DNA of 64,000 nt, taken from positions 62,001 to 126,000 of the forward strand of contig CAJNBV010000007.1 in assembly GCA_905221095.1 (NCBI GenBank), read 5' to 3'. A model generated the notes under the pieces. It was given only the letters and a program-made list of their open reading frames with translations. It made no database searches and was not told the origin of the DNA. Positions within the stretch are counted from its first letter, which is position 1. Every line of letters begins with the position of its first letter. This document shows, in pieces, positions 53,384-63,483 of the stretch. Origin of the DNA: a bacterium. GTDB lineage: Bacteria; Bacillota; Bacilli; Lactobacillales; Streptococcaceae. The translations under genes were made by a program, and so were the position numbers.

Positions 53384-53835
53384 TTGTTTACCTCCACCAA
53401 TTCAATAGCGTCTGTTTGATGCAATTCTAATTTCTCTAAAAGATACTTGTCTGGCTCGCTTCCGTTCATAGCGCGGTAGACATCTGAACCTACCTTGACA
53501 AGCGCTCCATCAGTGGCAGCAGAAGTATTGACATAAACTTCTGATTTATCCACTCCCAAGTCTTTGGAAACAACCTCTATGAAATGAAGTGAAGTTTGAA
53601 ATTGGTTGTTAGAGGCTTGATTGGTCTGATATTTTGAAATCGTCACCAAAAGCATGGCCACCAAGGTCAAGGCCAAAATCATGACCAATTCCCGAAATTT
53701 AGTTCCCTTTTTATCTCGATATGCCTTAAAAGCAAAAAATCCTGTGATAGCTAGGAGCACAATCCCAAAGCCAATCATAATCCCATTTTGTTGACTGATT
53801 TGACTTAGCACATAGTCATATGAGTAAAATTTCAT
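53380..53835 (-). CDS. DUF3290 membrane protein
   Basis: 151 aa. Two hydrophobic helices (about residues 17-37 and 48-66) then an extracytoplasmic or cytoplasmic alpha/beta domain. It pairs with the DUF421 protein encoded next. Start MKFYSYDYVLSQI with AAAGGGAGTGAAAATAA upstream. Function unknown. Confidence 0.82.
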   Translation of the reverse strand: MKFYSYDYVLSQISQQNGIMIGFGIVLLAITGFFAFKAYRDKKGTKFRELVMILALTLVAMLLVTISKYQTNQASNNQFQTSLHFIEVVSKDLGVDKSEVYVNTSAATDGALVKVGSDVYRAMNGSEPDKYLLEKLELHQTDAIELVEVNK

Positions 53836-53929
53836 TTATTTTCACTCCCTTTCATAAAATCATTCTTCATTATAAACGAAAGAGAGTGATTTTTCAAGCC
53901 ATACGTTGGGGAAATGGACCTTTTTTTGG

Positions 53930-53935
53930 TATAAT
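53930..53935 (+). promoter_or_regulatory. exoA -10 box
   Basis: Extended -10 TGG-TATAAT; the best -35 is TTGGGG at 18-nt spacing (53906-53911). Confidence 0.5.
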
Positions 53936-53968
53936 AAAATCTATAATCTGAATGAAAAAGGTAACTTT

Positions 53969-54796
53969 ATGAAACTCATCTCATGGAATATTGATTCCGT
54001 CAATGCTGCCCTAACTAGTGACTCAACTCGTGCCAAATTGTCCCAAGAAGTACTACAAACCTTGGTCGCTGAAAATGCTGATATCATCGCTATCCAAGAA
54101 ACCAAGCTTTCTGCCAAGGGTCCTACTAAAAAACACTTGGAAATTTTAGCTGAACTCTTTCCAAACTACGAAAACACGTGGCGTTCTTCTCAAGAACCTG
54201 CCCGCAAAGGCTATGCTGGAACCATGTTCCTTTATAAGAAAGAACTCACACCCACTGTCACTTTTCCAGAAATCGGTGCCCCTTCTACCATGGACTTAGA
54301 AGGTCGCATCATCACTCTAGAATTTGATGAATTTTTCGTGACCCAAGTTTACACTCCAAACGCTGGCGACGGCCTCAAACGTTTGGAAGAACGCCAAGTC
54401 TGGGATGTCAAATATGCGGAGTATTTGGCTCAACTAGACAAAGAAAAACCAGTCCTTGCAACTGGTGACTACAACGTAGCCCACAATGAAATCGACCTTG
54501 CAAATCCTGCCAGCAACCGCCGTTCACCTGGATTTACCGACGAAGAACGTGCTGGATTTACCAACCTTTTGGAAACTGGATTTACAGATACTTTCCGTCA
54601 TGTTCACGGTGATGTTCCAGAACGCTACACTTGGTGGGCACAACGCAGCAAGACTTCTAAAATCAACAATACAGGCTGGAGAATCGACTACTGGCTCACC
54701 AGCAACCGCATCGCTGACAAAGTAACTAAGTCTGATATGATTGACTCAGGTGCTCGCCAAGACCACACACCCATTGTCATGGAGATTGAGCTCTAA
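53969..54796 (+). CDS. exoA: Exodeoxyribonuclease III / AP endonuclease
   Basis: 275 aa. EEP-fold DNA repair enzyme cutting at abasic sites. LISWNIDSVNA, AIQETKLS, the catalytic ATGDYNVAHNEIDLANP and the C-terminal RQDHTPIVMEI are intact. The start at 53969 fits the family N-terminus; the open frame from 53906 runs through the promoter. The VOC gene follows after 11 bp. Confidence 0.96.
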   Translation: MKLISWNIDSVNAALTSDSTRAKLSQEVLQTLVAENADIIAIQETKLSAKGPTKKHLEILAELFPNYENTWRSSQEPARKGYAGTMFLYKKELTPTVTFPEIGAPSTMDLEGRIITLEFDEFFVTQVYTPNAGDGLKRLEERQVWDVKYAEYLAQLDKEKPVLATGDYNVAHNEIDLANPASNRRSPGFTDEERAGFTNLLETGFTDTFRHVHGDVPERYTWWAQRSKTSKINNTGWRIDYWLTSNRIADKVTKSDMIDSGARQDHTPIVMEIEL

Positions 54797-54807
54797 GGAG
54801 AAAGATA

Positions 54808-55194
54808 ATGGACTATCAAGCTGTCATTCCTGAATTTGTAGTATCTGACCTCAAAAAGTCACGCCACTTCTACTGCGACTTGCTGGGATTTTCTGTCGAA
54901 TACGAGCGTCCAGAGGAGAAATTTCTCTTCCTCTCGCTTGAAGACTGCCAACTTATGCTAGAAGAAGGCAGTACAGAAGAATTAGCCCAACTAACCTATC
55001 CTTTCGGGCGCGGTGTCAATATTTCCTTTGGCATTGAAGATGTCCCTCAGCTCCACCAAAAACTGCTGGAAGCTGACTATCCTATCCATCGTCCGCTGAC
55101 CAAAAGAGAATTTCGAGTGGGAGATAGCTTTATTTACCCTCACGAATTTGCAGTCTTGGATCCTGATGGTTATTTTTTAAGATTTAGTGAGTAG
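54808..55194 (+). CDS. VOC-fold (glyoxalase / bleomycin-resistance-like) protein
   Basis: 128 aa. MDYQAVIPEFVVSDLKKSRHFYCDLLGF at the N-terminus and AVLDPDGYFLRFSE at the C-terminus are the usual VOC ends. It may be a bleomycin-binding relative or a metabolic dioxygenase-like enzyme; the sequence does not decide. Cotranscribed with exoA and followed by a terminator. Confidence 0.85.
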   Translation: MDYQAVIPEFVVSDLKKSRHFYCDLLGFSVEYERPEEKFLFLSLEDCQLMLEEGSTEELAQLTYPFGRGVNISFGIEDVPQLHQKLLEADYPIHRPLTKREFRVGDSFIYPHEFAVLDPDGYFLRFSE

Positions 55195-55203
55195 AATAAT
55201 AGA

Positions 55204-55241
55204 ATCCTACAATACTGTATCTCGTTGTAGGTTTCTTTTTT
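55204..55241 (+). terminator. Terminator after the VOC gene
   Basis: CCTACAA and TTGTAGG arms with a 12-nt loop, then TTTCTTTTTTG. Confidence 0.75.
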
Positions 55242-55275
55242 GTTCGTTTTTTTCATTAAAACACTAACAAAACAT

Positions 55276-55485
55276 TTGATTTATAAAGTTATTTAGTGTA
55301 AAATAAAAACATTAGCTCAAGCCTATTTAAAATTGAATATCATTTTACTTGTTTATGTCGTGAATTGGCACGACGTTTCTACAAGGTGCCGGAACACCTA
55401 ACAATAAGTAAGTCAGAAGTGAGGTATGGTCGTTTTTGCCATGCCTATTTTGGGGACTTACTTAGAGATTAAGTAGGTCCTTTTT
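55276..55485 (+). promoter_or_regulatory. Promoter and purine (guanine-class) riboswitch of xpt-pbuX
   Basis: TTGATT (55276-55281), 17-nt spacer, TAAAAT (55299-55304). Aptamer about 55343-55415: P1 TTACTTGTT/AACAATAAGTAA, P2 TCGTG/CACGA, junction GTTTCTAC, P3 AGGTG/CACCT. The J3/1 base is C in the AACAATA segment, which points to guanine/xanthine rather than adenine. The terminator is GGACTTACTT/AAGTAGGTCC plus T5 (55454-55485). Confidence 0.9.
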
Positions 55486-55553
55486 CTATCAGTTTTACTT
55501 GATAGGCATCTGAAACAAGCAAATGGATTGGCTTTTAGACTTTAGGAGGTCTT

Positions 55554-56135
55554 ATGAAACTATTAGAAGAGCGCATCCTCAAGGATGGGCATATCTTGGG
55601 TGATAACATCCTCAAGGTGGATTCCTTTTTAACCCACCAAGTTGACTATCAATTGATGAGAGAGATTGGTAAGGTTTTTGCGGAAAAATTTGCTTCTGCT
55701 GGCATTACCAAGGTCGTAACCATTGAAGCGTCAGGTATTGCCCCAGCTGTTTTTACAGCTGAAGCCTTAAACGTTCCCATGATTTTTGCTAAAAAAGCTA
55801 AGAACATCACTATGAACGAAGGTATCTTAACTGCCCAAGTTTACTCCTTTACCAAGCAGGTGACCAGCACCGTTTCTATCGCTGGAAAATTCCTCTCACC
55901 AGAGGACAAGGTCTTGATTATCGACGATTTCCTTGCTAATGGCCAAGCCGCCAAAGGCTTGATTCAAATCATCGAACAAGCTGGTGCCACAGTCGAAGCT
56001 ATCGGTATTGTGATTGAAAAATCCTTCCAAGATGGCCGTGATTTGCTTGAAAAAGCAGGCTATCCTGTCCTATCACTCGCTCGTTTGGATCGTTTTGAAA
56101 ATGGTCAAGTCGTATTTAAGGAGGCAGATCTCTAA
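55554..56135 (+). CDS. xpt: Xanthine phosphoribosyltransferase
   Basis: 193 aa. Salvages xanthine to XMP. The PRPP-binding motif is [16 protein letters not shown] (residues about 122-137). AGGAGG precedes the start. Its stop overlaps the pbuX start (TAATG). Controlled by the upstream purine riboswitch. Confidence 0.97.
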   Translation: MKLLEERILKDGHILGDNILKVDSFLTHQVDYQLMREIGKVFAEKFASAGITKVVTIEASGIAPAVFTAEALNVPMIFAKKAKNITMNEGILTAQVYSFTKQVTSTVSIAGKFLSPEDKVLIIDDFLANGQAAKGLIQIIEQAGATVEAIGIVIEKSFQDGRDLLEKAGYPVLSLARLDRFENGQVVFKEADL

Positions 56136-57397
56136 TGCAAACTCAAGAAAAACATTCGCAAGCAGCCGTTCTTGGCTTGCAGCACTTACTAGCTATGTAC
56201 TCAGGATCCATCCTGGTTCCCATCATGATTGCGACAGCCCTTGGCTATTCAGCTGAGCAGTTGACCTACCTGATTTCTACAGATATCTTCATGTGTGGAG
56301 TGGCGACCTTCCTCCAACTCCAACTCAATAAATACTTTGGGATTGGACTTCCAGTCGTTCTCGGAGTTGCCTTCCAATCAGTCGCTCCCTTGATTATGAT
56401 TGGTCAAAGCCATGGTAGTGGCGCTATGTTTGGTGCTCTTATCGCATCAGGGATTTACGTGGTTCTTGTTTCAGGCATTTTCTCAAAAGTGGCCAATCTC
56501 TTCCCATCTATCGTAACAGGTTCTGTTATTACCACGATTGGTTTAACCTTGATTCCCGTCGCTATTGGAAATATGGGGAATAACGTTCCAGAGCCAACTG
56601 GTCAAAGTCTCTTACTTGCAGCTATCACTGTTCTGATCATCCTCTTGATTAACATCTTTACCAAAGGATTTATCAAGTCTATCTCCATTTTGATTGGACT
56701 GGTTGTCGGAACTGCCATCGCTGCTAGCATGGGCTTGGTGGACTTCTCTCCTGTTGCAGCAGCACCACTTGTCCATGTCCCAACTCCACTCTACTTTGGG
56801 ATGCCAACCTTTGAAATCTCATCTATTGTCATGATGTGTATCATCGCAACGGTGTCTATGGTTGAGTCGACTGGTGTTTACCTAGCCTTGTCTGATATCA
56901 CGAAAGACCCAATCGACAGCACGCGCCTTCGCAACGGTTACCGCGCAGAAGGTTTGGCCGTACTTCTCGGAGGAATCTTTAACACCTTCCCTTACACAGG
57001 ATTTTCACAAAATGTCGGTTTGGTTAAATTATCAGGTATCAAGAAACGCCTGCCAATCTACTACGCAGCTGGTTTTCTGGTTCTCCTTGGACTCCTTCCT
57101 AAGTTTGGCGCACTTGCCCAAATCATTCCGAGCCCTGTCCTCGGTGGTGCCATGCTAGTGATGTTTGGTTTTGTCTCGATTCAAGGGATGCAAATTCTCG
57201 CTCGTGTTGACTTTGCTAACAATGAGCACAACTTCCTTATCGCAGCTGTATCAATCGCTGCAGGTGTCGGACTCAACAATAGTAATCTCTTTGTCAGCAT
57301 GCCGACAGCCTTCCAAATGTTCTTCTCAAACGGAATCGTCGTAGCCAGCCTACTGGCCATTGTACTCAATGCTGTATTAAATCATAAAAAGAAATAA
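56135..57397 (+). CDS. pbuX: Xanthine permease (NCS2 / uracil-xanthine family)
   Basis: 420 aa, about 12-14 membrane helices. LQHLLAMYSGSILVP at the N-terminus and the middle signature GIFNTFPYTGFSQNVGLV are NCS2 marks. It imports xanthine for Xpt. A terminator follows. Confidence 0.95.
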   Translation: MQTQEKHSQAAVLGLQHLLAMYSGSILVPIMIATALGYSAEQLTYLISTDIFMCGVATFLQLQLNKYFGIGLPVVLGVAFQSVAPLIMIGQSHGSGAMFGALIASGIYVVLVSGIFSKVANLFPSIVTGSVITTIGLTLIPVAIGNMGNNVPEPTGQSLLLAAITVLIILLINIFTKGFIKSISILIGLVVGTAIAASMGLVDFSPVAAAPLVHVPTPLYFGMPTFEISSIVMMCIIATVSMVESTGVYLALSDITKDPIDSTRLRNGYRAEGLAVLLGGIFNTFPYTGFSQNVGLVKLSGIKKRLPIYYAAGFLVLLGLLPKFGALAQIIPSPVLGGAMLVMFGFVSIQGMQILARVDFANNEHNFLIAAVSIAAGVGLNNSNLFVSMPTAFQMFFSNGIVVASLLAIVLNAVLNHKKK

Positions 57398-57398
57398 G

Positions 57399-57423
57399 AA
57401 AAAGAGGTGCGAGCCTCTTTTTT
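57399..57423. terminator. Terminator between pbuX and thioesterase
   Basis: AAAAGAGG and CCTCTTTT arms around a short loop; A/T flanks allow use on both strands. Confidence 0.75.
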
Positions 57424-57429
57424 GTTTAT

Positions 57430-57834
57430 CTATATCCTCACCTGTCTGTCTTCTGATCGCTGACCTGTGACAAACATGGTAAAGGTTGCTTTACAGACAT
57501 TTCTGCCTTCTTGATTGGTGATATCGACATCCACTACACAGGTTGTGCGACCTTGATGGACGCATTCTCCTTTAATGGTCAACACGTCGTCAAGTTTTCC
57601 TGCCTTGAGGTAGTTAATAGAGGATTGAAGTGTCACCCCATCAAGCCCCAGCGAGATAACCACCAAACCACTAATCTGGTCACAAAGGGTGAAGAGATAG
57701 CCACCATGGGCATTGCCATAGTAGTTTAGCGACGAGTCTACTACTTTGGTCGTCACCACAACATGACCATCTCTCATTTTTTCAATTTCGTAATTTTCAA
57801 AGGCAGATATAGCGTCAAAATGAAAATCTTTCAT
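57430..57834 (-). CDS. PaaI-family hotdog thioesterase
   Basis: 134 aa single hotdog domain. NYYGNAHGGYLFTLCDQISGLV contains the conserved HGG and catalytic Asp region. Start MKDFHFDAI at 57834 has AGGAGGAAACG; the longer frame is not needed. Acyl-CoA substrate unknown. Confidence 0.88.
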   Translation of the reverse strand: MKDFHFDAISAFENYEIEKMRDGHVVVTTKVVDSSLNYYGNAHGGYLFTLCDQISGLVVISLGLDGVTLQSSINYLKAGKLDDVLTIKGECVHQGRTTCVVDVDITNQEGRNVCKATFTMFVTGQRSEDRQVRI

Positions 57835-57903
57835 CGTTTCCTCCTGATATTTCAAACGACACTATGATACTACTTTTTATAGGACTGTGCAAGGAGAAAG
57901 CTC

Positions 57904-59391
57904 CTAGTCTGGCAAAATTCCGACCTGTTCTACAAAGCGCATAAAGGCTGCCTGTCCTTGTTCTGTCTGCTTGTAAACCCCTGCGTCCTCCAAAACACGC
58001 GCAAAGATAGCACCAACAGAGTCCTTGACGATTTCAAGGGCTTTTTCTTTATCCGCTAGGTCTGGATATTGGGCTTTGAGCTGGTCTGCCCATTCCTGAT
58101 GATAGTCGGCAACTGAGACTTCTTCTCCCACGAGGTAGCTGGCAACTTGCTCCACTTCTGCCTTCAAACGAGGTGGCAAGATAGCCAAGCCCATGACCTC
58201 AATCAAGCCGATATTTTCCTTCTTGATATGTTGGACATCCTTGTGGGGATGATAGATGCCATCAGGATGCTCTGACGATGTCTGATTATCTCGCAAGACT
58301 AAGTCCAACTCAAACTGTCCGTCACGTTTACGAGCAATCGGTGTGATGGTATGGTGTGGTGTTCCATTACTTTCTGCCAAGACTTGCACACCTGAGTCTG
58401 AATACTGACGCCATTCTCGCAAAATCTTATCAGCCAAGTTGATCAAATCCTTTTTGGAATCCGAGGTCAAACGTAGGACTGACATAGGCCACTTGACAAT
58501 CCCTGCCTTGACCTGCTCAAAACCAGCAAATCGGAAAGTCTTTTGCAGGGGAGCCATTTCCATAGGAAATACGTGACGACCTCCCTGATAGTGGTCATGA
58601 GTCAGAATAGAACCTCCAACGATTGGCAGGTCAGCATTAGATCCAGCAAAATATCCCGGAAATTGCTCTACGATCGCCAGCAGACGCTCAAAGCTCTGAC
58701 GGCTGATAGCCATAGGACGATGCTGGCCATCTAAGAAAATACAGTGCTCATTAAAATAAGCATAGGGCGAATACTGGAAGCCCCACTCCTGCCCAGCCAT
58801 TTCAAAACGGATAATGCGGTGATTGCTACGAGCTGGGTGGTTGACCCGACCATGGTAGCCCTCATTCTCTAGACAAAGCTGACACTGAGGATAATTACTA
58901 GCTTGCACCAACTTGGCTGCCGCAATCTCTTTGGGATCCTTTTCAGGCTTAGAGAGGTTGATGGTGATTTCAAGCTCTCCATAGTCAGATGGAACACGAT
59001 AAGCGATATTTTTAGCAATGGCCTTAAGCTTGATGTAGTCATTTTTCTGGCTAAGTTGGTAAAAATCCGCTATCGCCTGCTCAGGAGATTGGGCGTAAGT
59101 TGCCCAGAAGTCATGATTGACCTGACTTGGACAAGGGGTCACCAAGTCCATCAGTTCAGCACCGAGGATTTCACGCGCAGTCTGACTATCCTCAATCGTC
59201 TCTAATCGAACCGCCTCCTCGACAAGCTGGTCCTTGAGGTCAATCAATTTATCCAGATTCGTCTCAACTTCCAAAACACCATCTCCCACTCGTGCCAAGA
59301 CACGATTGGTCAAGTAGATTCGATCCATTTCCTCAAATGAACTTTCAGCAATGACTTCCGTGATAAATGCATCTAGAATTCCCTGACTCAT
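57904..59391 (-). CDS. galT: Galactose-1-phosphate uridylyltransferase (type 2)
   Basis: 495 aa, the longer Firmicute form of GalT. Exchanges UMP between UDP-glucose and galactose-1-phosphate in the Leloir pathway. Conserved [21 protein letters not shown] and [15 protein letters not shown] (His-rich active-site region) are visible. It overlaps the preceding HAD frame by 4 bp and lies downstream of galK. Confidence 0.96.
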   Translation of the reverse strand: MSQGILDAFITEVIAESSFEEMDRIYLTNRVLARVGDGVLEVETNLDKLIDLKDQLVEEAVRLETIEDSQTAREILGAELMDLVTPCPSQVNHDFWATYAQSPEQAIADFYQLSQKNDYIKLKAIAKNIAYRVPSDYGELEITINLSKPEKDPKEIAAAKLVQASNYPQCQLCLENEGYHGRVNHPARSNHRIIRFEMAGQEWGFQYSPYAYFNEHCIFLDGQHRPMAISRQSFERLLAIVEQFPGYFAGSNADLPIVGGSILTHDHYQGGRHVFPMEMAPLQKTFRFAGFEQVKAGIVKWPMSVLRLTSDSKKDLINLADKILREWRQYSDSGVQVLAESNGTPHHTITPIARKRDGQFELDLVLRDNQTSSEHPDGIYHPHKDVQHIKKENIGLIEVMGLAILPPRLKAEVEQVASYLVGEEVSVADYHQEWADQLKAQYPDLADKEKALEIVKDSVGAIFARVLEDAGVYKQTEQGQAAFMRFVEQVGILPD

Positions 59392-60046
59392 TGATTCTCC
59401 TTCCTACTTTCTAAATAATCTCTGACAGCATCTAAATCCTGAAAAACTTGTTCTGTTTTATTTAAGAAAGACTGTGCTGGCATTTTTAAGTCTGGAATAC
59501 AAATAACTGGTATCCCAGCTCTATAGGCTGCTTCAATCCCTGCTTCACTATCCTCTAATACTAAGCAATTCTCTGGTAAAACATTCAAATCACTGCAGGC
59601 CTTTAAAAATATATCAGGATAAGGTTTGCTTCGCTTTACATCTTTTGCAAAAACTAGATGGTCAAATAGGGACAGTATACCATTACTATCCAAAATCATT
59701 CTAGCTCTAGATTCAACACTTGAAGTTGCTAAAGCGATTGGAATACCTTCTCTTTGCAAAAAAGCAAGCAAATTTTTAGCACCTTTTTTAAATTTACACC
59801 TTTGGCTAATATTCGAGCTTCCAGTTCATAAGCTTTTTCCAAGGTTTGGTCAAAGTTCCAAGGTAAATCATAGGTGTCCAAAAATCGTTGAACATTCTCC
59901 TCTTCCCTATGTCCACTGTATTCTCTAGAATATGTATCTTCTGTGAAAGGAATTCCAAAATCTTCAAGCAATTCTTGATAAACTTTTAGAGAAATGATCT
60001 CAGTATCAGCTAATAAGCCGTCTAAATCAAATATTACAGCTTCCAT
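59388..60046 (-). pseudogene. HAD hydrolase (beta-phosphoglucomutase-like), frameshifted
   Basis: The first frame has VIFDLDGLLADTE (motif I) and the cap domain; it ends soon after 59790. The second frame continues LLAFLQREGIPIALATSS (motif II), KRSKPYPDIFLKAC (motif III Lys) and VLEDSEAGIEAAYRAG (motif IV). One extra A in the run TTTAAAAAAGG near 59790 restores a single frame of about 219 codons. In the zero frame the site reads A-AAA-AAG, a classic -1 slippery heptamer, so ribosomal frameshifting could also make the full protein. It is embedded between galK and galT. Confidence 0.75.
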
Positions 60047-60057
60047 ATACTTCTCTC

Positions 60058-61236
60058 CTAGTCTAAAACGCGAGTGCCACCTGCAACTTCAGCGATATAG
60101 AAGCTTGGAGCGTAGCCAACTACTTCCTCGTAGTGCTTACCAACAGCTTCCTTAAAGGCCTCAACTGTATCTTTTTGCACCAAAGCAATAGCACATCCAC
60201 CAAAACCTGCCCCTGTCATACGAGCACCGAGAACACCTTCTTGTGCCCAAGCTGTGTGGACAAGAGTATCCAATTCCAAGCCAGTTACTTCATAGTCATG
60301 TTCTAGAGAAACGTGTGATGCATTCATCAAGCGACCAAATGTTTCCAAATCACCTGCCTGAAGAGCTACTTGCGCTTTGAGGGTACGTTGGTTTTCAAGA
60401 ACAGCATGGCGAGCACGTTTCAAACGATTTTCATCTTTAATCAGATAGCTGTATTGGTCAAAGGCCCACTCATCCAATTCACCCAAGGTCTGAATATCTA
60501 AAGTTGCTTGCAATTCTTCCACTGCTTTTTCGCACTCAGCACGGCGTTCATTATATTTAGAATCCGCCAATTCACGGCGTTTGTTAGTGTTCATGATAAC
60601 AACGACATTGTCCTTCAAATCAAGTGGCACCAAGTCATACTCCAAGGTGTTGGTATCTAGGTAAATGGCACGTTGGTTAGCACCCATACCGATAGCAAAC
60701 TGGTCCATGATACCAGAGTTGACTCCGATAAAGTTGTTTTCTGTTTGTTTTCCAATTTTAACCAAATCCAGACGGTCTAATTTTAAATCAAAGAGATGCT
60801 CTGCCACGACTCCTGTTAGGAGTTCAAGGGATGCTGAAGAAGACAAGCCTGCACCATTTGGGATATTCCCATAAACATAAAAATCAAAACCTTTATCAAT
60901 CACGTGCCCAGCTTCTTGCAAGAAATAAAGAACCCCTTTTGGATAGTTGGTCCAGTTGTGCTCTTTTTCAAATTTGAGGTCTGCAAGAGGCACTTCGATG
61001 ATACCCTTATCCTCAAAGTTGGCTGAGTAGAAACGCAAAACTTGGTCGTCACGCTTGCGAGCCGCACCGTAAGTTCCCAAGGAAATAGCAGCTGGAAAAA
61101 CGTGCCCACCGTTGTAGTCTGTGTGTTCACCAATCAAATTGATACGACCTGGTGAAAAGAAAGTTTGGTCTGCTTCTTGACCAAAAACGGCAAGAAAGTC
61201 TTTGCGAAGGGCTTCAGCAGTAAGATGTTGTGACAT
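60058..61236 (-). CDS. galK: Galactokinase
   Basis: 392 aa GHMP kinase. [19 protein letters not shown] substrate motif, the ATP loop [15 protein letters not shown] and C-terminal [12 protein letters not shown] are all intact. Phosphorylates galactose at C1. Divergent from galR with operators between. GGAG upstream. Confidence 0.97.
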   Translation of the reverse strand: MSQHLTAEALRKDFLAVFGQEADQTFFSPGRINLIGEHTDYNGGHVFPAAISLGTYGAARKRDDQVLRFYSANFEDKGIIEVPLADLKFEKEHNWTNYPKGVLYFLQEAGHVIDKGFDFYVYGNIPNGAGLSSSASLELLTGVVAEHLFDLKLDRLDLVKIGKQTENNFIGVNSGIMDQFAIGMGANQRAIYLDTNTLEYDLVPLDLKDNVVVIMNTNKRRELADSKYNERRAECEKAVEELQATLDIQTLGELDEWAFDQYSYLIKDENRLKRARHAVLENQRTLKAQVALQAGDLETFGRLMNASHVSLEHDYEVTGLELDTLVHTAWAQEGVLGARMTGAGFGGCAIALVQKDTVEAFKEAVGKHYEEVVGYAPSFYIAEVAGGTRVLD

Positions 61237-61257
61237 ATGATTTCTCCTTTTACTGTC

Positions 61258-62402
<1,145 letters not shown>

Positions 62403-62422
62403 CTCCACAAATTAAACATGAC

Positions 62423-62470
62423 AAAAAATCCTAATAGAGAGTCTCAAATCTCCATTAGGTTTTTCTTTTT
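62423..62470. terminator. Bidirectional terminator after galR
   Basis: CCTAATAGAGA and TCTCCATTAGG imperfect arms, T runs on both sides (TTTTTCTTTTTT on plus; ATTTTTTG on minus). Confidence 0.75.
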
Positions 62471-62682
62471 TAATCCATCACAATCATAGACTTAATGGTC
62501 TTACGTTCGTCCATGTCTTTATATGCCTGGTCAATATCTTCCAATTTATAACTTGAAGTAAAGACGCGACCTGGATTGATATCGCCATCAAGGACAGCCT
62601 TGAGCAAGAATTTCTTGTCATAGGTGGTGCCAGAAGCTGAAGTTAATCCTTCAACCTGGAAAACCCGCAGAGGTGACTTTTT
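62470..62682 (-). pseudogene. Zinc alcohol dehydrogenase, truncated 3' end
   Basis: Reading leftward the frame gives TTYDKKFLLKAVLDGDINPG, RVFTSSYKLEDIDQAYKDM and KSMIVMD then TAA: the C-terminus of a medium-chain Zn-dependent dehydrogenase. Upstream the frame is broken at the ATPase stop codon (62683-62685), which is in the same frame. So about 65 codons survive. In pneumococci an alcohol dehydrogenase gene follows galR at this place; here it is cut by the foreign ATPase genes. Confidence 0.85.
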
Positions 62683-63483
62683 CTATACATCTCGATTTTT
62701 CTGGCAATAATCATTAACCGATAAATATGTCTGTGAATCACCCAGCGACTCCGCTATGTCCATAATCCGCGGTGGTAGTAATCCCACTCGCTGGACAAGT
62801 TCGTGATTGCTGAACAATTCCCGTGGACTGCCGGCGAAGCCAAACTTCCCGTGTTCCATAACATACACCGACTCAAACTCGGCGGCGACCCAATCCATGT
62901 CATGGGTGATGGTCACAACTTGGTGGCCCGAATCAGCCAACTGATGGAAAATTGCGGTCAACTTGCGCCGGCTTTCCCAATCAAGCGACATCATCGGCTC
63001 ATCAAATAAATAAATCGCCGGATCCACTGCCAAAACTGTGGCAACGCTCAACAACTTGCGTTCCGACAATGACAGGTCATATGGACTTTCAGCTGTTTTA
63101 TCATCCAAGCCAACTCTTTTTAGAGCCGCTAAAGCCCGCCTCGTAATCGTGTCGTGGTCATCCATGACCTGCGCGACATTCCACTCCACCTCTCGTTGAA
63201 CGGTCGGGTTGAAAAGCTGATCGTCAGGATTCTGAAAAGTAATCCCAACCTTCAGTAACTTTTCGACTGGTTTAAGATCATTAAAATTTTCTCCATCGAT
63301 CTTAATCACACCGGTTTGTGGTGTCAGCAAACCCGTCAACAATTTGAAGAGCGTTGATTTGCCGGCACCATTTTGGCCGACAATCGCCACCATCGGATCG
63401 GCGAAGTATTTGTCTTCAACATCCAAGCTAAAGGACCGTTCCGGATAAGTGAACGTCAGGTGGCTCAGTTCAATTGTGGACAT
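62683..63483 (-). CDS. ECF/cobalt-type ABC ATPase, unusual signature
   Basis: 266 aa. Walker A is VGQNGAGKSTLFKLL, Q-loop is TFQNPDDQLFNPTV, and Walker B is AIYLFDEPMMSLDWE, as in energy-coupling-factor A subunits. The signature LSGGQ is replaced by LSLSERK. GGAGG at 6 nt supports the start. It overlaps the upstream ATPase gene by 14 bp. The DNA is clearly richer in G+C than the rest of the window, with codons such as CCG, GCC and CGG, suggesting transfer from another Lactobacillales donor. The transported vitamin or metal is unknown. Confidence 0.85.
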   Translation of the reverse strand: MSTIELSHLTFTYPERSFSLDVEDKYFADPMVAIVGQNGAGKSTLFKLLTGLLTPQTGVIKIDGENFNDLKPVEKLLKVGITFQNPDDQLFNPTVQREVEWNVAQVMDDHDTITRRALAALKRVGLDDKTAESPYDLSLSERKLLSVATVLAVDPAIYLFDEPMMSLDWESRRKLTAIFHQLADSGHQVVTITHDMDWVAAEFESVYVMEHGKFGFAGSPRELFSNHELVQRVGLLPPRIMDIAESLGDSQTYLSVNDYCQKNRDV

